DNA of 64,000 bases, taken from Rana temporaria (Eukaryota > Chordata > Amphibia > Anura > Ranidae). Of the stretch, positions 21,769 to 31,962 are shown in pieces. The stretch lies in the NCBI RefSeq assembly GCF_905171775.1, contig NC_053492.1, positions 281,204,938 through 281,268,937 on the forward strand. Direction: 5' to 3'. The notes below the pieces were generated by a model. The model had not been told where the DNA came from. It searched no databases and saw only the letters and a program-made list of their open reading frames with translations. The translations under genes and the position numbers were made by a program. The first letter of the stretch is position 1, and each line of letters starts with the position of its first letter.

Positions 21769-23650
21769 ACCGGAGGGAAGAACACATAGACCCATCATCA
21801 CAATTGGGACACCTCTGTGCCAGTCATTGGCTGCATAGGCCCATTTTTTCCGGGTAGGTTTCCATCGGCACTTCACCGTGCCAACTATCAGAGTCCTAAT
21901 CTGCCCAACCTTTTCTCTAAAGGGGCACTCCACCCACATCTTCTTCCGGGTGTGCTTCCACCAGCACTTCTTCCTGAACCGTGGGCTCCCACTAATCTCT
22001 CCATCCCTTCTACCTTCTGGCCTCAGGATCTTTCTTTTTTCTCCCACATACCTACTCTCCCGGGACTGTGGGGGACCCACTTCCATGAAATCTGTCAGGG
22101 ACTGACCGCTCTCACTACCTGACGCAACATTAACCAACAACATTTGTTTCTCAGGTTCACTAACCCCTATGTGGTTACCTTTGGCAACCAAACCATCGGA
22201 GATCAACACCACATCCTTCTGTTTAACCTCAATAGCAATGTTCCACAAGGGGTTATTCAACTCAGCATTGTCATTGGGACCTCTTGTCCCCTTGTTTGCT
22301 AGGACAGTGTCTATGGAGGGACCACCTACAGGCAAGCAGTTACTCCCTATGGGACAGTCCCGCAGTTTCACATCGCCCCCTGTTGTCCAACACTCCAATA
22401 GCAATTGTCCTACCAACACACATTTTCCGCCACATTTTCCCACACTAATCTCTTTAACCATTTCTGTGTCCATTGGTACCTCAACCAATAGCTCAGAGTT
22501 GTCCGACAGTGCTCCACAGTGCTTTTCATACACTTTTTCATTACAATTACCGTTATTTCCTGTCAAAGTGTCTCCGTGTACCCTTAAACTGCACCTCTCT
22601 GTGAGTGATGGACCTAATTCCCACTACTGCCACGTCCATTCCGAGCCCTTCCTTTACAAGAGGTCTAGCGGGTGAGACAGTACGCACGCAATATACCAAC
22701 CACTGCTCAGCCGCATCTCGGACCGCACCAGCAGGAATGCACCCCACCACACCAGCATACGGAGAGACTTCCACTATGTCTATTATTTCTGAATCCTCTA
22801 ACAATTCCCCATAGCGCCTTCTGCACATAACTGCCGCTGGAAGCACTCTCGAAGATAACTGTGAGACAACTTTGCACAAAATTAACCAACAGTGCAGCAA
22901 CCAATTTTCATCAACATTGCTTAACAATGCCTGTACCACCTGTGTCCACCAATTGGTACCACGCTGTACCATGTCACCCCTCTGCTGTGGATACATGCAG
23001 GTGTACGTTGGAAAGATTTTCTCCAATTCCAACATCTCAGTTATTTTTAGACATGTCGCATCTAAACACAGAACTCTAGGAACTTTTCCTTTACCAACAA
23101 CGTGGAGGGGCTCATTTGCTAAGGCGTGAGTCACTTAAAGAGACCTCTACCTCAGAGGCAACTGAAAAAACTTGCGGCTCCCCCTGAGCACTGCAAGTCG
23201 CATGTGTCACACTCATCCTCTCACTTTCAGCAACACTGAGCGATTCCAAATCGCTATCCATTACCCCATCAACCTAACGCTCAACATTCCTCATCTCTTT
23301 TGCTGTGGACAAAACCTCTGCTATGTATGCGCCCTTTTCAGATCCTTCCAACTGGAGAGGGTTAACTTTTGCAAAAGTGAATGCACCTGTGTCTACTGGC
23401 CCTGCAGCCTCTCCATTTAGCATAGCAGAACTTGTGTCCACTCCACTGTTACCCACTGCGGACACATTTTTAAACACAGCAGGCTGCAATAACATAACTT
23501 CACCACTTTGCTCGGGTGGTGCGTCATTAAACTCATGAGGACTTTTTCTGCCAGCAGTGACAGACCGCAGTAACCCTTTATCACTACAAGTAATTTCAGA
23601 CATTTGAGTTTTACAATTTTTCTCATCACCAAGGTCAAGTATCCTCTTAA
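21769..23650 (-). pseudogene. Internal ORF remnants of the LTR element, unknown function
   Basis: Three minus-strand frames follow one another: 23603-23274 (109 codons), 23134-22553 (193 codons) and 22566 to beyond the LTR edge (306 codons, ending at 21646 inside the LTR). The 193-codon protein begins MTHALANEPLHVVGKGKV and includes a hydrophobic/cysteine-containing middle. The next has paired KCxW(K)xTRKK words repeated twice (near residues 200-240), suggesting an internal duplication. No RT, protease, integrase or envelope motif is visible, and I do not recognise the family. Successive overlapping frames suggest one ancestral coding region broken by indels. Confidence 0.4.
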
Positions 23651-23654
23651 TGTC

Positions 23655-24780
23655 AGTGTAAAAGGAAATAAATCTGCGCTAAACCCTATAAAACTAAATA
23701 AATAAATGAACAAGTGGACAAATGTGTTGCAAATTAATGATGATCAAGATGGTATAAAAAAACAAACATATGTGAAGTGGTGCAGCAACTAAAAAACCTT
23801 AAATATTCAGTCCATAAAAGTGTAAAACAAAAATATTGCGCTACCACATAAATGAGGTGAAAATGTGTTAATGAGTGAAACACCTTAAATGAGAGAATAT
23901 CTAAAAAAAATAGATACAATGTCCTAAACAAGCAATTAGGGATCCAAAAAATTATCGGAGTCGTTTCACAATTCCCGGGATCCACAATTACAACAGAATG
24001 GCAACTTGTCTGCAGGTAGGATTTTCTGTTCATCAAAGAAAATAAGACAATCACTGCCGCTTACCAAATCTGTTGGATCCCAGGTAATAGAGATCAAATA
24101 GACATGTCAGGACACCATCAGCCAGATAGGGATCAGCATCTGAAGTTTCCAATGAAGGTGCAGATATCCTGTCCGTGCTATGCAAAACTCCTTTTTCAAT
24201 GGATTTTACACATCAAATGGATATCCAAAATTGATCACCTTACCGGTATTGTTAATAGGGGTAGAAAGAGAAAGGCTTCATGGTGCAGTTTGTTTAAAAG
24301 ATGTATTACTCCAATTTAGAACATAACATCAAGCTAAAAACAAAGTTCCACACAAAAAATCAAAAAAGCACAACCACAGCACATAGCCTGACTGGTTCAA
24401 GTATGATAGCATCTAGGATAGTGACTCCACCCAATGCATTTCCCCACATAAGGATTCTTCAGGGAAAGTAGATCATATCCAGACGCCAAGCACCATACCA
24501 TTTAAATACCAAAAGAGGGTGTGGACCACAGGAGAGATACAGGAAACAACAAAAGGAGTAAATGCAATTGTGTCACCGGTGTGCCCCATACACAAATGCG
24601 TGCAGTCGGATCCTAATAAGCAAATAATTAGGGCTCACCACATAAGGATCCGATCTGCACATCACAAAGTTAGAAATCGGCAAATATCAATATAAAAAGG
24701 TATAAAAGTTCAATGTTAATATCCTGACTTTTAAAATTCAAAAAGGCTCTATCAAAATGAGCACATATTAAAAACGCCCA
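23655..24780 (-). mobile_element. Penelope-like terminal/UTR segment with hammerhead-like core
   Basis: On minus, 24462-24439 reads CTGAAGA, a weak UCC/GGG stem, then GAAA, the order of a hammerhead core, in a context (CCCTGAAGAATCC ... GGGGAAATGCATTGGG) like the fast-decaying terminal repeats of Penelope-like elements. No coding frame. The right-hand neighbour at 26571-27577 is Penelope-like on the same strand, so they may be parts of one insertion. Left part (23655-24000) is unclassified and resembles 41180-41600 in style. Confidence 0.35.
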
Positions 24781-24829
24781 TTAGTAGAGTCTAAATACGA
24801 CAATGTATATATCAGGAATCAAGTACTCA

Positions 24830-25477
24830 CCGAGACCGAACTGCCGAGGGTGGTTCACCTTTACGACCAAGCGCGCCCGCCCACTGAGTTTTGGAACAGG
24901 TGGCGGAAGCACGAGGCGGTACCGGTGCCAGTGGAGAAGCGTTGACCGGTGACGGTTGTAGATGACAGGTGCTTCTGGGTGACTGCAGACGGAAACAGGA
25001 ACAAACGATACTGAAGCCGGATAACCGGTACTGAAAGAGTCCAAGAAACAAACTGGAAAGTCCGGGGTGCAAGCCAAGGTTCGGGGAGCAGAGAAGACAG
25101 CAGATCCGGGTCACAAGCCAAGAGGTTCAAGGGCAGGAGAAACAACAACAGAGTCCAGGTCACAAGCCGAGGTCGGGGTCAGAAGAGTTCAATAGAGTGG
25201 TGAAGCAATCCGAAGTCAGGTTCCAGGTGAGAGGTGAGTCGGACGGAATTCCAACAGGAAATGGTTTCCAGAGACACAGGTTCAGGAAGTAGCTGACGAT
25301 AAACCAGCAATCTGTCTACTGACAGGAGCTGGTTTAAATAGGGCAGTCACGCTGGTGATTGGCCCCGAGAGGTCACATGCGTATGCGCACACGCCTAAAG
25401 TGCCCAGTTAGCCGCCGGGAAGCCAATCTACTACGCTGGTGTGTTAAAGGAGGAAGTACAGCGCTTTGGCCCTGACA
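24830..25477 (-). repeat. LTR-like promoter segment
   Basis: On minus it begins TGTCAGGGCCAAAGCGC at 25477, has a CTATTTAAACC TATA-like box near 25336, a run of CTTGGCTTGTGACCxGGA-type repeats, and ends in CTCGGTGAGTAC, which looks like a splice donor. This is the structure expected of a solo LTR plus leader from another LTR family. Left limit uncertain. Confidence 0.4.
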
Positions 25478-25584
25478 GTATACCACAAAATTACCATATA
25501 AGAAACAATGAATAATAAAAAATACATAAATATAAAAATGCAAAAATACATAAAAATGATATATATGTAAAAGAACATTATTAC

Positions 25585-26532
25585 TTAACCACTTAAGGAC
25601 CACCTACTGCACATATACGTCGGCAGAATGGCACGGCTTGGCACAAGCACGTACCTGTACATCCTCTTTAAGTGCCCAGCCTTGGGCCGCGGGACCCGCG
25701 GACCCGATCGCCGCCGGAGTCCCGCGATCGGTCCCCGGAGCTGAAGAACGGGGAGAGCTGTGTATAAACACAGCTTCCCCGTTCTTGACTGTGGCGCTGT
25801 CATTGATCGTCTGTTCCCTGATATAGGAAAAGATAATCAATGACGTCACACGTCCAGCCCCGCCCCCTACAGTTAGAAACACATATGAGGTCACACTTAA
25901 CCCCTTCAGCGCCCCCTAGTGGTTAATTCCCAAACTGCAATTGTCATTTTCACAGTAAACAATGCATTTTTATAGCATTTTTTGCTGTGAAAATGACAAT
26001 GGTCCCAAAAATGTGTCAAAATTGTCCAATGTGTCCGCCATAATGTCGCAGTCACGAAAAAAATTGCTGATCGCCGCCATTAGTAGTAAAAAAAAATAAT
26101 AATAATAAAAATGCAATAAAACTGTCCTCTATTTTGTAAACGCTATAAATTTTGCGAAAACCAATCGATAAACGCTTATTGCGATTTTTTTTACCAAAAA
26201 TAGGTAGAAGAATACGTATCGGCCTAAACTGAGGAAAAAAAATATGTTTTATATATTTTTGGGGGATATTTATTATAGCAAAAAGTAAAAACAGAGTGAC
26301 AATTTTGAAAAAAATGCAATATATTTTTGTTTATAGCGCAAAAAATAAAAACCACAGAGGTAATCAAATATCACCAAAAGAAAGCTGTATTTATGGGAAA
26401 AAAAGGACGCCAATTTTGTTTGGGAGCCACATCGCACGACCGCGCAATTGTCATTTAAAGCGACGCAGTGCAGAATCGCAAAAACTGCCCAGGTCCTTTA
26501 CCTACATTTTGGTCCGGGTCTTAAGTGGTTAA
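25585..26532 (-). mobile_element. Complete short piggyBac derivative, 948 bp
   Basis: TTAA at 25585-25588 and 26529-26532 with inverted ends TTAACCACTTAAGGACC / GGTCTTAAGTGGTTAA. Read from 26532 it matches the complete element at 713 and the piece at 9117 (GCGATTCTGCACTGCGTCG, CTCCCAAACAAAATTGGCGT, ATTACCTCTGTGGTTTTTAT). It has a stem-loop at 25744-25786 (19-bp arms with a one-base bulge). No transposase: non-autonomous. Confidence 0.88.
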
Positions 26533-26570
26533 TCTCCATAAATTGGAACATGAGGAATATTTACCAGACA

Positions 26571-27577
26571 CTAAAGGTATAAATATTCATATATGATAAT
26601 AATCTGAACATGTAAAATTCCTATCAAAATAAGGGCGTCTAATTCTTCCCTTTTAGCTTGGTCCCTTTCCTGAAAAAAAATATTATTGCCCTTCTTATTC
26701 CTTAAAGGGGCAAAACCTGAGGGGCCCTCAGATGGATTATTACGGTTATCCCTCAGGGAGCCATTTTCAGTAGTCTTATTCTTTAAAGGGGCAAAACCTG
26801 AGGGGCCCTCAGATGGATTATTTTGGTTATCCCTCAGGGAGTCATATTCAGTAGTAGAATACTTTTTACTTGTCTCATAAACGTTTTCACAATCACCCAA
26901 ACATCCATAACGATTTTGTATGGGTAGATCATATCTCCAAGTGGGTCTTGGGGGATTGGGGGTGTCTCCATAGTGCCCCCCCCAAAAGACCGATTTTGGG
27001 GAGGACCCTCTTATCCTCCATGATGGTCCATATAAGGTTGCCTCCCCTGGGAATAATAATAGGCATTACTATAATTATTATAAGTTCCGATGTCTGTCTA
27101 TTTCCTCTATTTCCACCCATATTCGGAAATCTCCCCTGTGACCTTGGGGACTGATTAGGGGGAGGATAATAATGTTCCCTGGGAGGATTATGTGATTTGG
27201 TTACCCCAGAATCCTTTTTCTTAGGATACTGGACTTGTGGGCTACGATTACCCCCTGATCTGGGGGGCCCACACTCCCTAGAATTCTGGGGTTCAAGCTG
27301 TTGACCGAAGTTGGCAACTGGAAGAGGGATTTGGATATATTAATCCCAGATTCCTCACTTTCCATATTGGCCACTTCAGAAACCTGTGTAGGGGTCTCTC
27401 TATATAATTCTTGCCACTTAAAGACGTTTTGGGACTTATAGTCCTCCACGTCTCTAAGATACTTTTTGCGTTTTTTAATTCTTTGTTCCTCCTCCTCTTT
27501 TGCCATAATTCTCTTAGTTCCTGGGTATAAACTTGGTACAAACCCTCTTTGTTCATGGGAAAGATTAATGATGTCAC
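26571..27577 (-). pseudogene. Penelope-like element, N-terminal ORF remnant
   Basis: Minus-strand frames give QELRELWQKRRRNKELKNA and KKRKKYLRDVEDYKSQNVFKW, a basic coiled-coil motif of the kind found ahead of the RT in Neptune-type Penelope-like proteins. Further left come an Asn/Tyr/Gly-rich linker and two copies of LRDN(Q/R)NNPSEGPSGFAPL (residues about 20-70 of the frame 26900-26571), an internal duplication of about 84 bp. Frames change at least three times, so it is dead. RT and GIY-YIG parts are missing; the sequence stops at the piggyBac insertion. Confidence 0.5.
26700..26850. repeat. Two-copy tandem duplication, about 84 bp
   Basis: CTTTAAAGGGGCAAAACCTG, GGGGCCCTCAGATGGATTAT and TATCCCTCAGGGAG appear twice in the same order within this interval, explaining the repeated SEGPSGFAPL peptide. 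Confidence 0.85.
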
Positions 27578-27639
27578 AGTCCCATCATGCTCCGGTACCT
27601 ACTTACGTGGTACCGGAGCATGTTGGGACTGTGACATCA
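27569..27639. promoter_or_regulatory. 31-bp-arm hairpin with CRE-like ends, upstream of TATA
   Basis: Left arm 27569-27599 (TGATGTCACAG...CCGGTACC) and right arm 27609-27639 are inverse copies with one mismatch and a 9-nt loop. TGATGTCA at both outer ends resembles a cAMP-response-type site. TATATAAA follows at 27649-27656. Confidence 0.7.
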
Positions 27640-28010
27640 TAAGAGGCCTATATAAATCGGTGTGAACCGCGCACCCGGCATAACAGCGGGAAGAAGCGTT
27701 GTGTCAACATCGGAAGAAGAGAAGAAGACGTCACAGAAGAGCGGGCTGGCCGCCGCTAGTAATTGCGCTAACACACAAAGGTAGCAGCCGCCAACCCTGG
27801 AGAAGAACCGGGGAGCGCCGAGATGACAGTGGAGAGCGGAGAAGATGGGAGAAGACCCCCGGAGAGTGGAGAAGACCCCCGGAGAGCGGAGAAGACCCCC
27901 GGAGAGCGGAAGAAGAAGGCCCCCCTGTTAAAAGAGCTAAGGCCCCCCGGAGTTGACTAATAAATTACTTTAAAAACCCGGTGTTGTGTGTTTATTTTCT
28001 TTTACAATTT
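27640..28010 (+). promoter_or_regulatory. TATA-to-polyA module with purine repeat
   Basis: TATATAAA at 27649, then about 300 bp containing an Arg-rich open frame (27699-27956, 85 codons, KKRRRRHRR near the start), a repeat of GGAGAGCGGAGAAGACCCCC at 27835-27905, and AATAAA at 27959-27964. Together with the hairpin it looks like a short transcription unit attached to the GC-rich body at 28025. Whether the frame is translated is unknown. Confidence 0.4.
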
Positions 28011-28024
28011 GCCTCCAGGCCTCA

Positions 28025-28450
28025 TTCACCTAGGGTGGGGGGCCAGTATCTGGGGGCCCCCTTATTAAAGTGGGCTCCCAGATTCCGATAAGCCCCCCGC
28101 CCGCAGACCCGACAACCAACGGCCAGGGTTGTCGGGAAGAGGCCCTGTCCTTATCAACATGGGGACAGGGTGCTCTGGGGTGGGGGGGGCAGCAGTGCGC
28201 CCCCCTGCCCCAGAGCACCCAACCCCCCCATGTTGAGGGCATGCCGCCTTGGTATGGCTCAGGAGGGGGGGGGGGGCGCTCGCTCGTCCCCACTCCTTTC
28301 CTGACCGGCCGGGCAGAGTGCTTTGGATACGGGTCTGGTATGGATTGTAGGGGGACCCCCACGCCGTTTTTTCAGTGTAGGGGGGTCTCCTTACAACCCA
28401 TACCAGACCAAGGGCCTGGTATGCCCCTGGGGGGAACCCATGCCATTGTT
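28025..28450 (+). repeat. GC-rich interspersed repeat body, copy 2
   Basis: Same ordered words as 10260-10600: ATCTGGGGGCCCCC, TATCAACATGGGGACAGG, CCCCCATGTTGAGGGCATG, GGGTCTGGTATGGATTG. It includes a G-run of 12 near 28265. The open frame 28070-28549 arises from this composition. Confidence 0.75.
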
Positions 28451-28504
28451 TTATTTAAAATTTGGCTTGGAGTTCCCTCTCAGGATTCATACCAAACGCT
28501 GCAG

Positions 28505-29862
28505 CTAGAATTGGCGGGAATCCAAGTCGGATCCCTGTCGCTTCAATGACGCGCTCGCAGGTTTTAACCTGTGTCTCCCCACTGATCTGGGTAGCTGCAG
28601 AAAGTACATTTTTACGGCAAATCTCCCCACCAGACACACTGCTACTTCACTTGGATCACAAACTGCAACAGTCTTACCATATCCTGTAGCAGGCAACTCT
28701 GGCTTCATTTGAGTGCGCTGTCTATCAGCTGCATATTTACTGGCCAACTCCCCCTGGTGGCCACAGGATGAAATCACAGCAGGCATCTCCCACTGTTTAG
28801 CACCCCCTGCAGATACAACAGAAAACTCCTTGTTGCCAGGGGTGGCTGCAAACATATCTGTAAAGGAATCTTGGCCCACAGATAAAGAGTTCTGCTCAGC
28901 AAAATTACCTCCAGCTGCACCCCAGAATCTAGGGCAATAAAATATGCTGTGCCCCAGCTGACCACATTCCAGGTATGGTGTTTGACGACTTTCTCCTGTT
29001 GCTAAGTGAGATGACACTCTCCCAACACACAGAATTCCACTGGTATCTCTATGGGGATGGTGGTATACCTCTTCCCTGTAGCTCCTCCTTCCCATTGGAA
29101 CATTTTCTCCTGTTGCTGACGGAAATGACGCTCTCCCAGCTGTACTTTGCTGGCTCTCCCACACGCGTAGACTTCTCTCTCCATGAAGCAGTGTTGCTTT
29201 AAACTTGCCTCGACCCTCTGTAGGCAATATCTTTGTCTTGCGGTCCATTGACCTGATATCATAGGCATTGCTATGGACAACTGAACCCATCTGCTCACTC
29301 TTTACACTCAGAGCAGGCTTCTCATACCTTTGCTTTGCTGAAGCCTGGGACAAAAGGCACTTGAATACTCACTGCACCGCAAACAACGCACTTGGTTCTT
29401 AACACTTTGCACATTAATAGCTGGCCAGCTTGCACCAGCATTGCCAGGGGCAACCGCATGCACTTCCCCTTTAACTTGGTTTAGTGCGGCCAAGTGTCGC
29501 TTGCACCAATCCACTGCAGACTCAGACTTTGGTGGCCTCTCCATGCTTGCAGTCACCTGTGCACTCATTGCACATGTGTTGCTAGGGACAACACCAACTC
29601 TCTTTCTCCTTGGTAAGCTCTGTTCAGGCATGTTGGGGGTTCGTTCAGGTGGTAACAACCCCTCCAGCCACAGAGCTCTGTCTCTCATTTCAGCAAACAT
29701 TGCTTCCTTTTTGCGTTTTGACCACGCCATCTCTACAATCAGGCCAACGGTTTTTAACACAGTTGCTTTTAACACAGGAAAATGTGAGGTAATGTCTCCA
29801 AGACTTGCAAACAGCACACTTCCACATGCAGACTTCACTCTTTGCGATTCCGCTTGAACCAA
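28505..29862 (-). pseudogene. gag-like region of the LTR element
   Basis: Two overlapping minus frames: 29862-29308 (184 codons) and 29353-28505 (282 codons), offset so that a frameshift is needed to join them. The first is basic and contains KRKKEAMFAEMRDRALWLEG and ends near CLRCSEYSSAFCP, a shortened CCHC-like knuckle. The second contains YLECGQLGHSIFYC, a knuckle with C-x4-H-x4-C spacing whose first Cys position is Tyr. Zinc knuckles are the hallmark of retroelement nucleocapsid. Position directly after the 5' LTR fits gag. Damaged and not expected to be functional. Confidence 0.5.
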
Positions 29863-30070
29863 CCATTCACTGGACCTTCCTAAGTGGATACTTCATCTCA
29901 GGCCACGCTGAGCTCACTTCCACAGGTACACCACCTGTATGCAACACAGTCCATCATTGAACTCCTGTGCAATGCAGTTCGCCTGGCTGCCACACACAGC
30001 ATTGCTACAAAACACAGTTTCTTTTTCCTCACTGTTTTTGGTATACAAGGATCTGGAACTCTTCCAAAAC

Positions 30071-30088
30071 TGCCCGCATTCTCCACCA
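30071..30088 (-). promoter_or_regulatory. Candidate primer binding site
   Basis: Two bases inside the 5' LTR the minus strand reads TGGTGGAGAATGCGGGCA. A TGG start just inside the LTR is typical of a tRNA primer site. The tRNA is not identified. Confidence 0.35.
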
Positions 30089-30090
30089 TA

Positions 30091-30631
30091 TGTAAGAATG
30101 AAGTGATCAGAATCCAGCGGTAGGTGCGTTTTTTTAAGGGCCTGGTAGCCCACTTTGATTTAAAAGCACAAAAAGTTCACAAATACATCAGTAGCCCTCG
30201 CAGGGGGTTCCACCATTACTTTATCTTGCATACTCAACACTTTAGCCTCCTGGCTTTCATTCTTGCCATCCAGCTGCTTCAGGCCGTTAGCCTAGGCCTA
30301 AGTTCTGTTGCTCAGAACAAACATAGTTTCCTAGAGATAAGCTCACTCCTCGCTTACTCCTGGTCAGCGCCTTGCTGCTCAGTCACCAATGACATCTGCC
30401 TCCTGCAGACATGCATACTCTAGCTGCACCCATGCAGCGTCTCTGACTGCTCTCAGAGGAATGGGAGTCCACCTGACTCCCATGCACAGACTTCCTGTCT
30501 GTGGGGTGGGGCTCTGAGCCATAGTCAGGTCAGAAATAAATAGCCCAAGACACAGCTGTGCAATTAATGTGTCTTTCTCTCCAAAATCTGGCATAAACCA
30601 GCAACCTTTTACGTAGCACAGAGTCCCACCA
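30091..30631 (-). repeat. 5' LTR
   Basis: Mate of 21290-21741; longer by about 100 bp of sequence at 30178-30300. On minus it starts TGGTGGGACTCTGTG and ends CTTACA. Promoter elements not clearly identifiable. Confidence 0.75.
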
Positions 30632-30632
30632 G

Positions 30633-30702
<70 letters not shown>
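30633..30702. repeat. (CT)n(AT)n microsatellite
   Basis: CT repeats directly abut the LTR end and pass into about 50 bases of AT. Together with the AT array at 21170-21289 this suggests the retroelement entered a dinucleotide array. Confidence 0.95.
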
Positions 30703-30706
<4 letters not shown>

Positions 30707-31532
30707 ATATGATGTGTGTGATCTGACATTTTAACTACCTCTTTTGCATACATTCAATTATAGCAATTGCAGAGGAATGAGTGGAATGAGTCACTAACTA
30801 AATATTTTATGAACAATGTTGACTTAGGACAACTAATGGAAACATTTCCACTGCCCAGATTATCTCTTGCAATGACAACACGCAGCGTGAAGATGGAAAC
30901 ATCGTGGACTCCAGTCTGCACACCTATTATTTTCCTGCTACATTTAGCCCCCCTTCTTTCCTCTCTACTCTTATACAGAACATCATGGCTGATGCTAATG
31001 CTAAGCATGTGATCACTACAGCAGGTTAACGCTGTGATGGGCAGCTCATACAGTGAATGTTTTTTAATTTACTTACATGTTAGTGATCAACTAAAGAAAA
31101 AAGTCAGGATATAATGTATGCTCAGCAGGCAAGGGTGCAAGTGATTGTTTTTTCTGTGTCTGCCTACAAGTTGCAGTCTGCCCATAATTAAAGAAACAAC
31201 TGGCTGCTAAAGAATAACATAGTCACCAGTGTTTATGATTAATTAGCATTATAATTTTGCACCATTATGTAATTTGGTTTATATACATAGCGCTACATTA
31301 ATTTACAATAACAATATATATCTAGGACTGCATTATATACCCTGAAATGTAAAAATGTTACTAAAGCTCTGATGTGAAATAAAAAATGTAAATTTAAATA
31401 AAAAAAATTAAATATAAAATAACTTATTCATTAACTTTGGGAGTAGTTTTATTCACCTTTTGGTGGTGAAAATTTTATTGTCAATATTTCTTATCACAAA
31501 TATTTTGTGACATTCACTTATTTTTTAGTAAG
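30703..31532. other. No gene recognised
   Basis: AT-rich sequence up to the Harbinger target site; no TIR pair or conserved motif seen. Confidence 0.4.
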
Positions 31533-31962
31533 ATTGGCCCATATTCTTAAACAAGTTCCGCCGGCGTATATAGAGATGCGCGGCGGAAGTGTAAAGATGC
31601 GCCGTCCTATCTATGCGCCGCAGTCACAGAACCAGATCCGCCAGAAACAAGGCTGCTCTCGTCTGTCTTAACTCGTTTAAGTGTACGCGGCGTAGGCGCA
31701 TATTTCCGCTGAAGGCATCCTACACGGCCATAGAATTAGTATTCAAATATGCAAATGATGTACATAAGCAGATTCCCAAACCTACGTGCGATCGGCGTAG
31801 GCTACGCGCTGTGCGCGTAAGACGAATGGCCGGCGGAAAGTTACCCCTCATAAAGCTCGGTTAACTTTGCTCCAGACCTGAGTAAGCTTGAAAGCAAATA
31901 CAGCAGCACCATCCCGAACGAGCTGAGCAACCACACTTAGGACAACACATTCGTATGCCAAC

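Larger units (their letters stand above)
21290..30631 (-). mobile_element. LTR retroelement, minus strand, filled by nested repeats
   Basis: Two direct repeats of about 450 and 540 bp (21290-21741 and 30091-30631) share long near-identical stretches, for example GCTCACTCCTCGCTTACTCC and GGGAGTCCACCTGACTCCCA. Each runs TGTAAGA...CCCACCA on plus, i.e. TGGTGGGAC...CTTACA on minus. A purine tract on minus next to the left LTR and a possible primer site next to the right LTR set the orientation: transcription right to left. Gag-like frames lie after the right (5') LTR. I see no reverse transcriptase, protease, RNase H or integrase motif in the remaining internal sequence. About 23655-28490 is younger nested material. 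No clear target duplication in the AT-rich flanks. Confidence 0.75.

Noticed and set aside
21768..22566. 306-codon frame as an envelope-like gene
   Set aside because: No signal peptide, fusion or transmembrane pattern can be seen; it runs into the LTR and its function cannot be assigned.
28070..28549. 159-codon proline/glycine-rich plus-strand frame
   Set aside because: Spans the edge of the GC-rich repeat body; the equivalent region at 10.3 kb has different open frames, so coding is not conserved.
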